The position numbers and the translations under genes are program-made. This document shows, piece after piece, positions 33,961 through 48,600 of a stretch of 64,000 nucleotides of DNA. Position 1 is the stretch's first letter. Each line of letters starts with the position of its first letter. Below the pieces are notes generated by a model. It had not been told where the DNA came from. It saw only the letters and a list, made by a program, of their open reading frames with translations, and made no database searches. The DNA comes from Glandiceps talaboti. Lineage: Eukaryota > Hemichordata > Enteropneusta > Spengelidae. The stretch lies in assembly GCF_964340395.1 (NCBI RefSeq), contig NC_135567.1, positions 8,825,658 through 8,889,657 of the forward strand, read 5' to 3'.

Positions 33961-34510
33961 GCTTTCTGGCTGTATCTTTCACTTGGTTGGCCTCAGATTC
34001 CTTACTTTCCAATTCTTCACTTTCATTTATGCCTGTATCTTTCCATAAGTGGTCTTCAGACTCCTTTCTTTCTACTTTTTCACATTGCTCGGTGCCTGTG
34101 TCTTTCTCACGGTTGGCTTCAGATTCCTTACTTTCTAGGTGTTCATATTGCTTCATGTCTGTGTCTTTCTCTTGGTTTACATCAGGTTCCTTGCTTTCTA
34201 AGTTACCTAAATCATCAGTGTACGTATCATTTCCTTCGATGGCCCCTGATTGTGAATTTTGCAGGTTTTCAGACATTTCCATGTTAGAACTGCTCTCTTG
34301 GATGACTCCTGGTTTATCATTTTCCGCATCTTCAGATTCTTTTTTGTCAATCGCCTCCGAGTTCTTGTTTTGTAGGTTTTGTGTTTTCTTTATACCTGCA
34401 TCTTTCCCTTTACTGGCTTTTGATTCCTTACTGTTTGGTTCACTTGAATCTGTCTTCTCTGGTTTTTTCTTTGGATTTTCACACATCAAGAATGCTCCAG
34501 AGCATGTGTC
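33266..34510 (-). CDS. Receptor last exon: hydrophilic tail with 21-residue repeats and stop
   Basis: TGCATTTTATTAG acceptor, phase 0, 414 residues, TAA at 33266-33268. It starts DTCSGAFLMCENPKKKPEK, then a Lys/Glu/Ser-rich stretch, about five diverged repeats, and ten near-identical copies of GKDTGSKQWKQLEGKEPEAN-R. One copy is 2 residues shorter (GKDTGRKKQLDG). Units alternate EANR/EDNR. Low hydrophobicity suggests a disordered intracellular tail. The repeat DNA (63-bp unit) is open in several frames on both strands; this frame is preferred because it joins the receptor in phase and has the charged composition of a tail. Confidence 0.75.
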   Translation of the reverse strand, partial: DTCSGAFLMCENPKKKPEKTDSSEPNSKESKASKGKDAGIKKTQNLQNKNSEAIDKKESEDAENDKPGVIQESSSNMEMSENLQNSQSGAIEGNDTYTDDLGNLESKEPDVNQEKDTDMKQYEHLESKESEANREKDTGTEQCEKVERKESEDHLWKDTGINESEELESKESEANQVKDTARKQCEQLEGKEPEANRGKDTGSKQWKQLEGKEPEDNRGKDTGSKQWKQLEGKEPEDNRGKDTGSKQWKQLEGKEPEDNRGKDTGSKQWKQLEGKEPEDNRGKDTGSKQWKQLEGKEPEANRGKDTGSKQWKQLEGKEPEDNRGKDTGRKKQLDGKEPEANRGKDTGSKQWKQLEGKEPEANRGKDTGSKQWKQLEGKEPEANRGKDTGSKQWKQLEGKKPGANQGKDTGGNQC

Positions 34511-37500
34511 CTAATAAAATGCAAATTTGCCAATAATATCTTAATTAATGAATAAGGATTTCCTCCTAAACATGTTAGTGTAAACATAAATGTACTGTCA
34601 TACCCATATCTAATCTAATAGACCCCGTGTTGTCCACTATTATATTAGCAGGCAGTAGCAAAAAACAATTCTTGAATAAAAGTGTTACGAATATATCAGT
34701 AATCATAAAAGGAAAACAGTTTAAAATATTGTTTTTGTACATATAGGTCAACTAAACCTTAGGAACTTCTAAAGTGTAAGTACTCGAACGGAAGAGAATT
34801 TACGTTTTGTTCAATCACTCATTGTGTTAATTCGCGACACATAAACTTGAATGCTTATGAAATTTTTGTCTTATGAAGAAAATACTGACTCGAGTAATTT
34901 ATCATGATCATCAATAAAAGTCGATGACTTTACAAGCGTGTTTAGACGAAACATCTGAACAAAAACAGTATCTCTACAGCAGCAGCTGCAACAACAAAAA
35001 ACAACAACAACGAAATAAAAACAACAAAACATCATCAACATCGTCATCTACATCAGAAATCAAATTACAAAATATTTCGGATACAAAATCAAATGTAACA
35101 AAAATGACAAACAAAACATACGTCAGTTGTATCAATCATGACATCCTCGTTTGTTATGTTTTCGTGATAACATTCGGCATCATGAAGTAATTTTAGAGCT
35201 GTATGTAGATCGTCGGTTATTCTTTGACTCTCTTCTTTCAGAATTGTATCCCATTTGTTGAACACACTTAGTTTAATCATGGATATTTCATCACCATTTT
35301 GAAATACTGGTGTCCAACAAAATCTAGATGTTTTCGTCATGTACATCTGCTGTCGTTTGAATTTCTTCCGTAATCCTTTTGAACATACAATGGTATTGGT
35401 TAAGAAAATTCCAGGGAATGGATTGATTGCCAAGAAACATAAAATTGAAATTCTTATTCGCTAATGTACTAATTTCAGGGTTGGCGCATTAAAATCATGC
35501 AAATATATGAGACAAGCAATACATATTTATGATTATTTATCTGCTGGTTATAAGCGCTTAGGATTTTTGAATATTCGGGGTTTAGCTCAAATATATCCAA
35601 GTTTGCTAAATCCCGTGATGCAACAGCATTAACGCTACAAGAACAATAAAGTTGAATGGAGTAAACATTTGCTGTTTGCCAGTAGTAAGAAATGTATGTG
35701 ATGCGAAATCGTGAAATTATTCCACATCCCAACGTTTATGAAAAGATACCGGTATTTCCTGGAGTGGAGTTCCCCTTAAATTCCCCTCTAAGACCTTATT
35801 GAGTTGTCATTTGAAACGAATTTCGTTCATACAAAGCAATTTGTGAGGCCTCATACTATTCTAGAGTGTCTTGAAGTTATGTTTTAATAAAATATTAACT
35901 CATCAATTTGTGTTTAATATAAAATAATTAGGCACCGATAAACAAATGCGACTGACAAGCTTTTCGTGGTATCTGGAAAGCCTTTTTTGTGGTAGCATGT
36001 GCAATTTTTTAAATAGGTCAACTCAATTGTTTCACAAGCAACGTACGAGGCAGCGTATTAAAATGAAAGAGAATGGAAGAGACACACATGTTACGAAAAG
36101 CCTCGACCTCTTGAAACCCTAACTATATATCCGTGTTGTGTACAAATAAATCGCGTGTTGGTGCTCAAGAGGTGAAACGAATGAAATATTAGCATGTATT
36201 CTATCAGTTCAGCTCATAAAAGAAAATTGCGATATGAAGAAAAAGACACATTTCTAGCTCTTGATCATTACTTTGGGTTCATATCGAGACTTCATTAATT
36301 TGACGTACACATGTAGTAGTTCTGACAAAACATTCTTTGTAATAAAGTTTCCATACCTCCTTCTGCTTTCTTTCTTAACTTGGCCTTTGTCTTCTTCAGT
36401 ATTCTCCTGATGTTTATAAATTTATATTTATCGGTTGTAAAGTAAAACAGAAAAGGATGAGCCAATGAACTTAGTGGTAGAACAGTAACTGCTATCCATG
36501 CATACACGATGCCTGACAATTTCACTCCGGCAATACCCACGAAGGTAACAAAGACAATTGGTAACCAAACTAGAATATCTGCACCAATTATACACATCAC
36601 CATGATTATCATCTTCTTTTGAACACGACACCGTCGGTTGTCACTAGCCTTTTTACTACTCTTATTCTTTTTAACCAGTATGATAATGTAGCATGTTGAT
36701 ATTGTAATAAGGTATAGTACTTCGAGCATGGTAAACATCACAAATGAGTACTCCCAGCCAGGAGGTCGGTCATGTCGAAGGTGGAATGGCAAGCAGACAG
36801 AATTATCGCCATAAAAGTGTTCTCCGAAATAGTTGATGGGACAGACGGGTAGAATGGCAAATAGCAAATGAATGGTTATGCCGACGGCTACAATTGAACC
36901 CGCTCGCTTGCGACTCACACGGATCATCTTCAACGGATTAGAAAGAACTATGCACCGTATCACAGTCATGACAGTCAATACATAGAGTGATATCTGAACT
37001 GCCATACTGGCTAGAATTCCAACAAATTTGCATAAAATACTACTACGCCATATTATATCATTAATTATATAGTCGTCTCTGTAGAATCCGTCAACACTGC
37101 CAATGATAATCAAATATACACCCTTTAGAAGATCAGCTATTGTAATAATTAGAATCATGATGTTATCAACTGATTTGAGCTCAGATCGATGTTCCTTCTG
37201 CAGTCGCCATGCTAAACAATATAGGTTTAGCAAAAATGACAATATACCAATTATCCAAGCGAGGACACGTACAGCAGTATTTGGTAGTAAATCATTACAA
37301 GAACGAAATACGTTGGCTTCAGGCAAGCATTCTACAATCACTTCTTCTGGAGTACCAGCAATACAGCAAAGGGCATACACATCGGAATACCTTGAATAAC
37401 AAAACTAACCTTTAGGATTTATAGCCTCACACCAACACTCTAAAAGTTGTGTTTTTCCCTGGTTTGATCAATTGATTAAACAAATAGTTTATTCGTCCAC

Positions 37501-40500
37501 CTAGGACGAAGGGGTCCTAACAATGTTTTAACGAGAAGTGCGCCCAGGAAATAAACTGTTTAAACGTTTGTGGCTACTTCATTCAAGAAAACTCCAAACC
37601 ATTTTCAGCTAAAATCAAGAAAATCATTCAGAGTCTTTGTAAAAGAATATTTGAAATATTTTCAGTTTAGTGAGAATGATGTCATTTGCGCTATATCAAC
37701 TCCATGTTCATGATGAAGGTACCTTTAGATATGTAAATGCGTGTGTAAACAGTTAATTTTACTGACCTTCTTGAACCCAGACAAGGGAGTGGGGGCTGAT
37801 ATCAGAACAGTACCTTTTGATAGTTTTTAATGAATGTATCTAGAAACAAATTTAGCTGTATTTCTTGAGGTCAGTGAAAGAATTTTATTTAATTAGCTAT
37901 GATAATTTAAAAGCAGAAGCAGAAAATACTAGTAGTCTTTCCTATTAAAGGTTCGTTTTCTGGGCAGTCCTCGGCTTTCAAACATTGCAAAAAAAATGTA
38001 TAAAATTTATGATAGGGATCAATGTGAGAGGTGTGATGAACTAGAATTAGGGTTAGAATCAATAAATTCAAATTCTCTGCTAAAATGGTGTGTGAAAACA
38101 GTATATATACACTCGTTCTTTTCATTTGATATTAACATAACATCATTAATTAAGTTCTTGCCTATAGCGACACAGGAGTTAAATACTAGGAATCAAACAA
38201 CTTACAGTAGCTGTAGACTTGTTAAATCTGAAAACAGGTCTCTCTCGAAATAAACAATTGGATTGTTTCGGAGATCACTGCAAAAAGAAATCATATTTCA
38301 ATATAATATTCCGTATGAACCAGAGATTACTAACATTAGTGCGCGTGCATACTAGTCTTATTTGCAATACAGTGCAATCCTGAAAACTGTATTGCATATC
38401 TATACACAAATGATATGTAGATGATGGTGCGATCGTTATTTGTACTTGAAAGCACAGTATTGTTTTGCGAAATTTGCAGTTTCAGGATAAGCATATATGT
38501 ACCAATGACATGACCCCATGATGCATGATGCAAGAGTGACATCGTAGATACATTATTAAAATCCTAACAGTTCTCATATATGACTTACACGGGTTATAAG
38601 GCACAGGCAGTTCAATTTTTCCAGCACTGTCTGTTATGTTATCTGCATGACAATTTCATAGTTACAACTGACCACCAGGTGGTAGAACAGTGTGATAATC
38701 ATTACTTAGGCACGGTTTAAAAAAAATGTTTTCTTCAGAAAAAATAGTAGGTAGGTCGGATTTTTAATATAAGTTTGTTCTATTTTGGGGTGTGAAATAA
38801 GACAAGATACCCGTTGGTCAAAGTACGCTTGTGACACTTTTGATGAGATGTACAAGAAGTAAAAGAGGACACTTACACGTAAAGTTGACTAGTACAATGT
38901 GCAGATTGTACTAAATAAATTACACTTACAGTTTTGAAACTCCCAATTTCCCTGAAATGAGTTTATTTCAAAAAAATAAATGAACGAAGATAATTTTGCA
39001 AGAAAGTTAATATATGTAAATTTTAATTTTTTTTTACCTTTTTGAATATACAAACATGCTTAGAGTTCTTTGGCTTAAACTAGGGTTGGCAGGGTTACCG
39101 GAAAGACGCCATTACTTTTTTAAAATGTTTTTTTTTTTTGCTTTTAATTGACAGCTGTAACTATAGGAATTCCATTCTGATGACGTTCGTACCGTCACAA
39201 GATAGATGGAAAGCTCAATGCTAAAATGTATGAACCGCTTATGCATTTTAACCTAGGTCATTTGATCTACGAAGGTGATGAATAATTTGGACACTATTAA
39301 AATTGGATAAAGTTACAGTGATATAAAAGCTTCTTCTTTTTTTTTAATTGCAACATGTGATTAGATGATACATTATCCAAGATCTTAAGGTGTTGTATTT
39401 AACATTTGAATACTATTAGACATAACAAATTATTAATTCATAATTTCATTTTCTTTGTAATCCAGCTTTTAAACACAAAATGTACTCACAGGAGATGTAA
39501 TCTTTTCAATCCAGAGAAGCTCTCACGAATCAGTTTATTCAGTCTGTTTTCTGACAGGATTCTTGAAATAAGAGAAATAAAATCCAAATGTCAAACCATC
39601 AGAAATAAAATAACATTACAGCATACCATCAGATACCAGATTTAAACTAAATGCATTCCATATGGGCAGTCTTTAATTTTTTTTGTTCCTATACACATTT
39701 ATTTTTTTTATTGGAATACAACATAATATATGGAATTAGTTATGTTTGATTCATGTAAACATTGACTTGAATTTGAAGGGCATTTCTAAGATATAGCCTA
39801 ATTACTGAAAAATCGTTAAGTATGCAAATAAATTATTAAAACCGAAAGCTACACGCCTCAGATTTTCAAGACTTTCAAGACATATTTGGCAAATTATATT
39901 GAGGTATGTATTCCTAAGATATAGCCCAACTGGAAATCTTAGATATATATGTAAACAATTATATTGTACTTGAAGCTTGCACTCTTCACTTAGTTTAATT
40001 AGAAGAAATCATTAATTATGCAAATGACTGATTAAAACTAAAAGCTTCCAGTTTTTTATGATGTGTAATGTTTAATGTATGTACCAACTTATATACAATT
40101 TGAAGAGTGTATTCTTCTTAAGTTATTGCCTTATTACCGAAAACTATTCACTATGCAAATTGATCGTTAATATATAAAAATATAATATAATATATGCACC
40201 TGATTTTGTTTGTGTTGAGCCAGTAGATTTAGAGAAAACGCACAGACACAGACATGCACAGACACAGACACAAACACACACATTCACTTTTCATCCCTAA
40301 TGTATAACCAACCATATAGAATATAATAATGGTATGTACATCTATACTTACAAATACAGTAGATTTCTAAGGCCATTGAATAGATTAACTGGCAAGTTCT
40401 GTATTGAATTATCCGACATGTCACTGCCGTCAAAATAAAGAAGTAATATGAATATGAACATTTTAGTTATTTACAGTACTACATTGCATTGCATTGTATT

Positions 40501-40547
40501 GTGTGTATGTATGTATGTATGTATGTATGTATGTATGTATGTATGTA

Positions 40548-40617
<70 letters not shown>

Positions 40618-40672
40618 TGTGTGTATGTATGTATGTATGTATGTATGTATGTATGCAGAGACATGGGGTGAC

Positions 40673-40720
<48 letters not shown>

Positions 40721-40740
40721 CTATCTGTCTATCTATCTAA

Positions 40741-40830
<90 letters not shown>

Positions 40831-43800
40831 CGCACTTTTTCTCTCTCTCTTTCGCTCTCTCTCTCTCTCTCTCTCCCTCTCTCTTTCTCTCTCTCTCTCT
40901 CGTTTTATATAACCCTCATATGTGTCACCTTGGTGATCTTCAAGTTACAAACTACTTACAGATAACCCAAATATGTAAGATAGTTGAGCGTGAAATTAAA
41001 GGCATCTCTCACAAAATACCCGCTGTTAAAGGTCCTGAAAATAGAACATATCAAGAGTTTAGAATATTGCCAGTTAATAAAATATAACTATTTTGGTGAC
41101 ACAAACCTCAACAACAATTTCCAAAATTTACTTTATTATGCACATAATGCATACACATTATCACATATTATATTATAGCCTAACCAATTCCAGTGAATTT
41201 TGTGACATCATCGCTGTACATTATTACTGATAATGTACTCCGTTATTGGGCATCACGGCCCCGGAACGAGAATAACAATACAAGCTTATTTGTTCTCTTT
41301 CTTCATACGAATAGGTATTTTTTCGAAATGTATGTTGTTACTTATGACTGTCATTTCCACTGTTAAAAAATACAACGCAGGAAACAAATTTGTGTTCACA
41401 GCAGTTCATTAAAGTGTATATGTGTGTGTCCATGTACGTACGTGTGTCGCTATGATTAGTATTCAGCTTTCGGGCCGAACATGGCAGACGATGTTCAGCG
41501 CAGTGTATATTTTATGTTGTTTTGCCTTTCTCCGTCTACAAATTCACTGGAATTGGCAAAACTATAAAATAATAACAATAATGTTCGCCCTCTCAGTCCA
41601 TTATGTCGTTCAAAGTTTGCTTTCGTCCATTATGGGCTGTGAGGGCATACATTATTGTTTAAATATATCTTTAAGGTTTCCGTTGAATTAGGCAAGCTTA
41701 AGTGCCGTACGTGTAGCAAACGTATTATTCCAGGGCTTTTCATCTGAACTACAACAATTAGAAACGTAAAAGAAATAAAAAGTAAAAGAAAATTTTAAAC
41801 ACATACACCACTTGACTAGTTTAATGTATACATGGACAATTGAGAAACATATAACATTATATGAAAACAGCAATTTCAGAGTTGTCGATATTATTTACAC
41901 TTACAGACTTCTCACTTCAGGACTCAAGTCATGCAAGTCATTCAATGACGTATTGAGACATTTGGCTTCAAGGTTCCTGCACGAACAACCATCTGGGCAA
42001 ACCACGTCTTTTGAAATTGAATTGAAATGTTACCAATATTTATATATCATCTCCCGATATGGAACTTACATACCCGCCATGTTGAATGTTGCACCATGGG
42101 AAATGTGATAATAAATGCTAATCAATTAGTATTATGAATGATATTGTTATATAGTTTGTAACCACAAATGATCAATTCATAGTCGCCCTGATCATTGTGG
42201 GAGGTTTATGTTATCGGTAGCTCCAGATTAGGTAGTACGATAACCTCATAATCCCACAATCCTTTGCGTCTGAGCATGCTCAGTCTTGATTGCAAATTCC
42301 CTATCATGTTTTGGCCGCATTTTCCAAGTCGATATGTAAAGAGGAATATAGACATTGGAGTAGGGAATCAGTAATCTGACATAGTGTTATGAGTGACATT
42401 TAAACAATGAGGGTATTTACTAATTATATACACAACCCCATTCAGTTTGCTATTTGGAATTCAGTTTTAAGGTATTGTATTTTTAATTTGGGGAGAGAGT
42501 GTATTAATTTTATGAAGTTAAAATGTTATAGCCCTCGACTGTTCATTCAAGATTCAGATGTACTTGATGACTAGCGCCCTCACTATGCCTATGAACTACT
42601 GCCTTACACGTTTAGATCAGTAGAATCACACCATAAATTTCTATATAGAGAAGAATTCGTCAATGAGGAGACATTATTCAAAGGCAGTGACTATTTCAAA
42701 TTATAGACACTTTCGTTGAAAAAATGGAAACTGAATAATAAATGGACGTACTAGCTATGCATATAACTAAGGCCATACACTAAAAATACTGACCTAAGAC
42801 TTAAAGTGTCGAAAACTTTATTTATCTTTAATTATTTGATGTAACCAAAACAAGTCTATTTCATGGAGGCTAAATGAGCGACAGTGTTTTCAAGTTTTAA
42901 CTTTTATGTACCTTATTTAGTGTCGAACCCATGTTGTTGTTTGCATGTTGTGTGCCGGACACACATGCAATGAATCAAAATGAAAACATAGATTTAAAAG
43001 GTATCTTATTATTTGTAAAATCAAATTTTTAGTCATTACAAATCATGATACATACCTTTAATAATAACATCATAGAGTCAGTTTGATATTTATATTAAAC
43101 AATTAAAATTGAGTTCCGACCATGACGTCAGATTTACAGTAACATTAAAAGTATGAATTTCATATTAAGCTACTTGGATGTCAAACCCTGGGAATATGAA
43201 TGACTATGTATATAAAATGTGAGAGAAAATATAATGTTCAAAACAGGAATTCTCGCAAATCTGTACAGTTATGAAGCAACGTAAATCACAGTTTACTGTC
43301 ACTCCTTATCTCAATACACGATTACATGTAACATAGACAGTATCTTAGAATTGAATATCACACATTCTTTCAGTTTCTGTCATAAATAACACTATATTGA
43401 AGAGAGAAGAAAATTTTATTGTTGTCTTAAACAGTTCATGAAACGCACTGAACTAGTAAGGCTGGGATGTAGCTACTATGATTGATTTCATATTTTCACT
43501 TTTTGAGAATTAGAAAAACCGTGTTGTCTACTTACTTGGTTGGGTATTATTTAATTGTTTGCATCTATAGAAGTTCTTGCATTGTTAGCGATAACAAAAC
43601 TACTGATAATACATTAGGGTTCCGCCGCTTGAAATGATTTACCATAATATTATCAGATGCGATTTATATTACGTGATCTTAACCTTTGACATTGACCCTT
43701 TGACCTAAATATAACAATCTAGGCAATTCCTGCCTACCATAGACACAATGTAATGTTTACATATTGCTAATTTCGTTTCTATCCTGCTGTTGATTTTAAC

Positions 43801-45553
43801 ATTAAAAAGGCATGAAACTAATAAAAAAGAGTACTTACCACAGTAGAGTTCATCATCGCCATGGACACAATGGCGAATACCATCACATACATACTGCAGG
43901 CTAACGCAACTTGTGCTATCTCTGCACTTGTATGACCCAATAGGGCATTTGAAATCAGCTAAAATCAACATGAAAATAGGAAACATAATTAAGAAGTTTT
44001 AAAATAAAATTGTAGTGTGATTATACAAATTGGTTGATACAGTATTAGTGATTATGGTATCTTGGGTATGTTTGTGTCATTCTGTCACACATCAGTGAGA
44101 AAGAAGCCCTGTTACCGGAAAAAAACTGTCAACGTCTATTCTTCATAAACGTTAAATGTAAATATTTGACGGACCGGAAATTATTAAAATACTTCAAATA
44201 TATCCAAGATTTATTTGATGATTTACAATTTACAAAATGTATATTCTGTTCATGCTTTCATTTTGCAAATATATTGATCAGTATATGTATACGATTTTAG
44301 TATGAACATAGATACAGTGTCAGCCAAAGAGTAATGAGCAAGGTGGTATTAGTTTTTTTTGTTACTATGTTCTCACTGTGACAGATAACTAATTTGAACG
44401 TGTAAGTTAACTTGGAATGGTGTTATAATCAAATCAATAGACATTGACTCTGCCTCAGCCTTACAGAACATGCTGCACCTGTCAACATTTCAAAGCATTC
44501 GTTGGAGAAATCTTGGATATTTAATCTTAAGAACACAAGTCAATCTAAACATGTCCTTTCTGGTACTATAGCATTGGAAACTAATTTTGGAGCTAAACAG
44601 GTAGTGAACATATCAAAGTGTTAATCACTCGCAGATATAAAGTACATTTTTGGGGAATGAGCTTTTTGAAGATTGCTCTGAGGTCTCTTATTCTACAAGT
44701 AATGCTGTTGATTATTTAGTTATATGGTTTAATCCAAGTAAACTATGGCATTGTATATTACAGATCATGGTCAAATCAAAGTGTCAACCAAAACTGTGAC
44801 CTTATAGATGAGAATGGCAATATATTTTCTTTGATAAACTTCTGTAGAAAGTACGAATTTAAGGTTGATTTTCTAAATTTTGCCATGATTATAGAAAAGA
44901 AAAAAAACTGTTTACTTCTGAGCCGTATGCTCCATTTCTAAACAGTGACATTATTTGTAATAACATTTGCAAGGAAATGTAGACAATATATATCTAGAAA
45001 CGGAAGTTGAAAATAGAACAAGAGGTTTGCCATATTCAATATCTAGAAAGAGAATTTCTCAGAGTATTTGGTTTTGATCAAGAAAGTTACACATGATGTA
45101 GTATTCAATCTTCTCAGGACAAGGTGTTTGAACATATAATCTGCACAAACATATTTCTGTTATGTTCTGCAACTCTCAGATACTGAGTGATGCACAATTT
45201 GTGATCATGAAACGGAAACCATCGGGAATATATTTTACGATTGTTCATTCGTTTGGCAGATCTGGAACTTTATTTTCAATCTTTGTAATGTAATATTTTC
45301 TCAGGAAGAAAAACATTCTAAGAATAATTATTTTAGATCAACGAGCTCATTTTTGGAATATCAATTATCTACTTGCCAAAAAATATATAATTTGCATATT
45401 GACCAAGGTTGACCCAAACGTCAATATTTAGGCATAAAAACAATCAGATGCTCTAGGAAAGTTGCATCACCATTCTCAAATGAACCCAAGACAAATTGGA
45501 TCATTGATCATTTAGATACATGTTTACATTCTTTAATGCCAAACAACAGCAGC

Positions 45554-45597
<44 letters not shown>

Positions 45598-45620
45598 CGA
45601 CAACGATGACGACGACGACG

Positions 45621-45654
<34 letters not shown>

Positions 45655-48600
45655 CGACGAGTACTACGTAAAGCAATCTCACTACAAGTTCGTGGGTCCT
45701 CGTCTTCCCTATCTGGACAGTCTGCCATACCATTGCATACTCTGTGCAGTGGGATACAATAACTTCCAGGGCATTTGTATGTATAGTCTGGGCATGATAA
45801 ATCATCTAGTAATGATAATACAATTTTCCATTATGTTATGCAAAACATACCTTAACGCCGAATTTTATTTCAACTTATAACTGTCATATGGTATATACTG
45901 ATCAGGTTTATCGACCATTTTACCACAAGGTACATGAGGAATATATGCCAACATTCACATGTTGTTATGCCTTACGCGATTTTATGTTCAGTAAAGTTTA
46001 CACAGTGAATAGAGACATTTACCATAATTTATTCCCAATGTTTATTTCAAGCTTTTTGTATGATCTTCCTTCTTCCTTCTTAAGCTAGACGGCGAGTGGT
46101 TACAGAAGGGATATAGGTGTGGCAGAGCAATCAACACCTTGTGTGTACATCCAGTGCTGATAGCAACTCATTGTCAATAAATTAACAATAAACAATGGAG
46201 TAGCAATAGAATTACCTTTATTGGAAATATAGGTAGTCACCATTGTCACAGTGTGCAGAGTTTTACAATAATGATATTTTGTCAAGTCTATTTCTGTGCG
46301 ATTCTCGACATGTGTCCACGTTTGAATCCTTATCAATAGCACAAATGTAGCTATATGCAAGTGTTGCGTTCGATATTGAATACAAATATAAGACGTTTGA
46401 AAAACAAGTAAACATATAAAGAAATCAAACAAATGTTTCAACACACCACAATCACGTAAATGTGAACCATCTCGACATCCAACTCTATAGCCAAACTGAT
46501 CCAAATCATACAAACACCAATCCTTTGAAGCAATACAAAGACCACTCTGACATTGTCTTTCGGTTACTTGGCAAGGCTTGTCGTTATCTGGAAGACAAAC
46601 AGGTTGTTTTGAAGAATATATGTGCCATTCTACTCTTTACATTAAGTTACAATGCATTGAGATTAATAAAAAATATGTAAATTAAGGAAAAGACCATTTA
46701 AAAAAGGCAATATTATTAATTGAACCATAAACTTATTCCATGACAACAGTAGCATTAAGATCATACCACAAAAAACTTCGTCTTCAGACTCTCCATAATC
46801 ACAAAACACACAATCTGTAATTCCATCGCATCTCAGAGTTGGTGCTAGGCATGTGCCATCAAGACACTCAATAGCATTGCAAATATCTAGATAAAGATAC
46901 AATTGAGGAGAAAATGTACAGTTTATTTGGAATGACTAATTTATCAAACAGAACAGCGTGATTTAAACATTTACTGTTACTATAGTTCAGTGGTACTAAA
47001 GTACCACATGTACATGCTCAATAGCTAAAGTGTTAATTATTAAATCCACTTTCAATCTTATTAGGACATATGTCATTTCCTTTGTTTGAAGTATGTACCA
47101 AATTGTTTTCATTTTAATTGTGCCATTTTAGTATATATCCTAATTACTGGAAATCATTAATTATGCAAATGACACATGCACATTTTATCATGTATGTCCT
47201 GCATTATATTACATTTTAGCCTTGCACTGAAAAATATTGCATAATTACCAACAATCATAAAATGCTAACTATATATTGATTGCATGTTATATTTACCAAA
47301 AACCGAATCAGTTCAAAACATTTCCCTCCCCCCAAAATACTTCCAATATGTTTCGTTTAAATTGAGCAAGCCTGTTTTTGCATAAATCATAACACAGACA
47401 TACATACATACAGACAGACAGACAGACAGTCACACACACATGAACACATTTTCTTACCGATATCGGTACAATTGGCTTCATCAGTCCCATCTAAACAGTC
47501 AATGGTTAAATCACAATGTTTATTTGCATCAATGCATTCCCCACTAGAACAAGAAAACTGATTGGTTCCATTGCATCCAGAGGCATCTAGACGTTTAAAG
47601 GTATGATTTCATGATTACTAGTTTATGTCCGTGCATTCAAAATTACTTTCTTTTATGATATGAACTATTTCAACTGATGTTTACATGGTATATATTAACA
47701 TCAACAAAAACAACAACAAAAACAACAATAACGATATTAAAGAATAACCCTGTATTTTCAACAGCATGGTAAATTACATATTGTTATATAAATGTTGATT
47801 TCAAAAGTGTGTATAAAACTAACCACAGTCATTCTCATCAGATCCATCAAGGCAGTCTTTGTGAAAATCACAGAACTTAGTAAATGGTATGCGTCCACTA
47901 CCATAGCACATAAACCAATCAGCAGAAGAATTACCTACAAGTGGGGATAATCGGTGAGATAACACAATTTCAGATTTGTCTTCACCCTTCCAACCCTGGG
48001 CCCCTGGCATGGCGTTATATAAATGATTGAACTAAGTTACAAAACACCTAATGTCCAAACTGACCAAGCTAGTATAATTTATGTTTTGCCATGTAACAAT
48101 GATCCCCAAAATATGCAAATATTGCACAGGTGACCTCATTAAATACTTATATATAATCTCCCGGTATTCCGAATGAGTGCTATGTCATCGAGGACAAATG
48201 ATTCCCCTCATGTCGGCCGTATCCCTCCGAGCCGATAGGCATAGAGGAATCATGAGTCCGAGATGACGTAGCACGAATGAGAAATATCGGGAGATTATTT
48301 ATTTATTATATACATAGACACAATATTTTATTCTATTATGGCGACAATTTAAACGAAAATTTTACTAAGTGATGGGGCTACAGCGCTCAGCTGTTCATTT
48401 AGTTTTCAGAATGTAGACGTCATTGCGACAGTTGCAATCGCTACTACTACTACTACTAGGAACTTATATGTTGAGATCAGTAAAAATACACCACAGACTT
48501 TTAGGTAGGGAACATTTTGCCAACGACGGGATGTTTGTCAAGAGCAGTGATTAATTCTTTGATAAAATATGGACATATTCAACGCAAAAAAAGACATATC

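Noticed and set aside
33300-34514. Long + strand protein over the 63-bp repeat
   Set aside because: Leu/Pro/Cys/Ser-rich translation that exists only because the unit is a multiple of three; no splice or domain support.
35431-35463. Upstream extension of the kinase-loop-like exon (AINPFPGIFLTN), resembling a TM7 NPxxY end
   Set aside because: An in-frame stop at 35461-35463 precedes it, no acceptor there fits the phase, and the real TM7 is in the 7TM exon.
37907-37985. Possible LRR C-terminal cap reading CLKAEDCPENEP
   Set aside because: No phase-compatible splice sites, and LRR 4 splices directly to the 7TM hinge in frame.
41688-41745. Possible extra LRR exon reading SSDEKPWNNTFATRTALKLA
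   Set aside because: Good acceptor, but no LRR pattern and no donor giving phase 2-2; the cap and LRR 1 already join without it.
45501-45660. Poly-Cys/poly-Val or poly-Asn coding sequence
   Set aside because: Trinucleotide repeat beyond the splice donor of LDLa exon 6; intronic.
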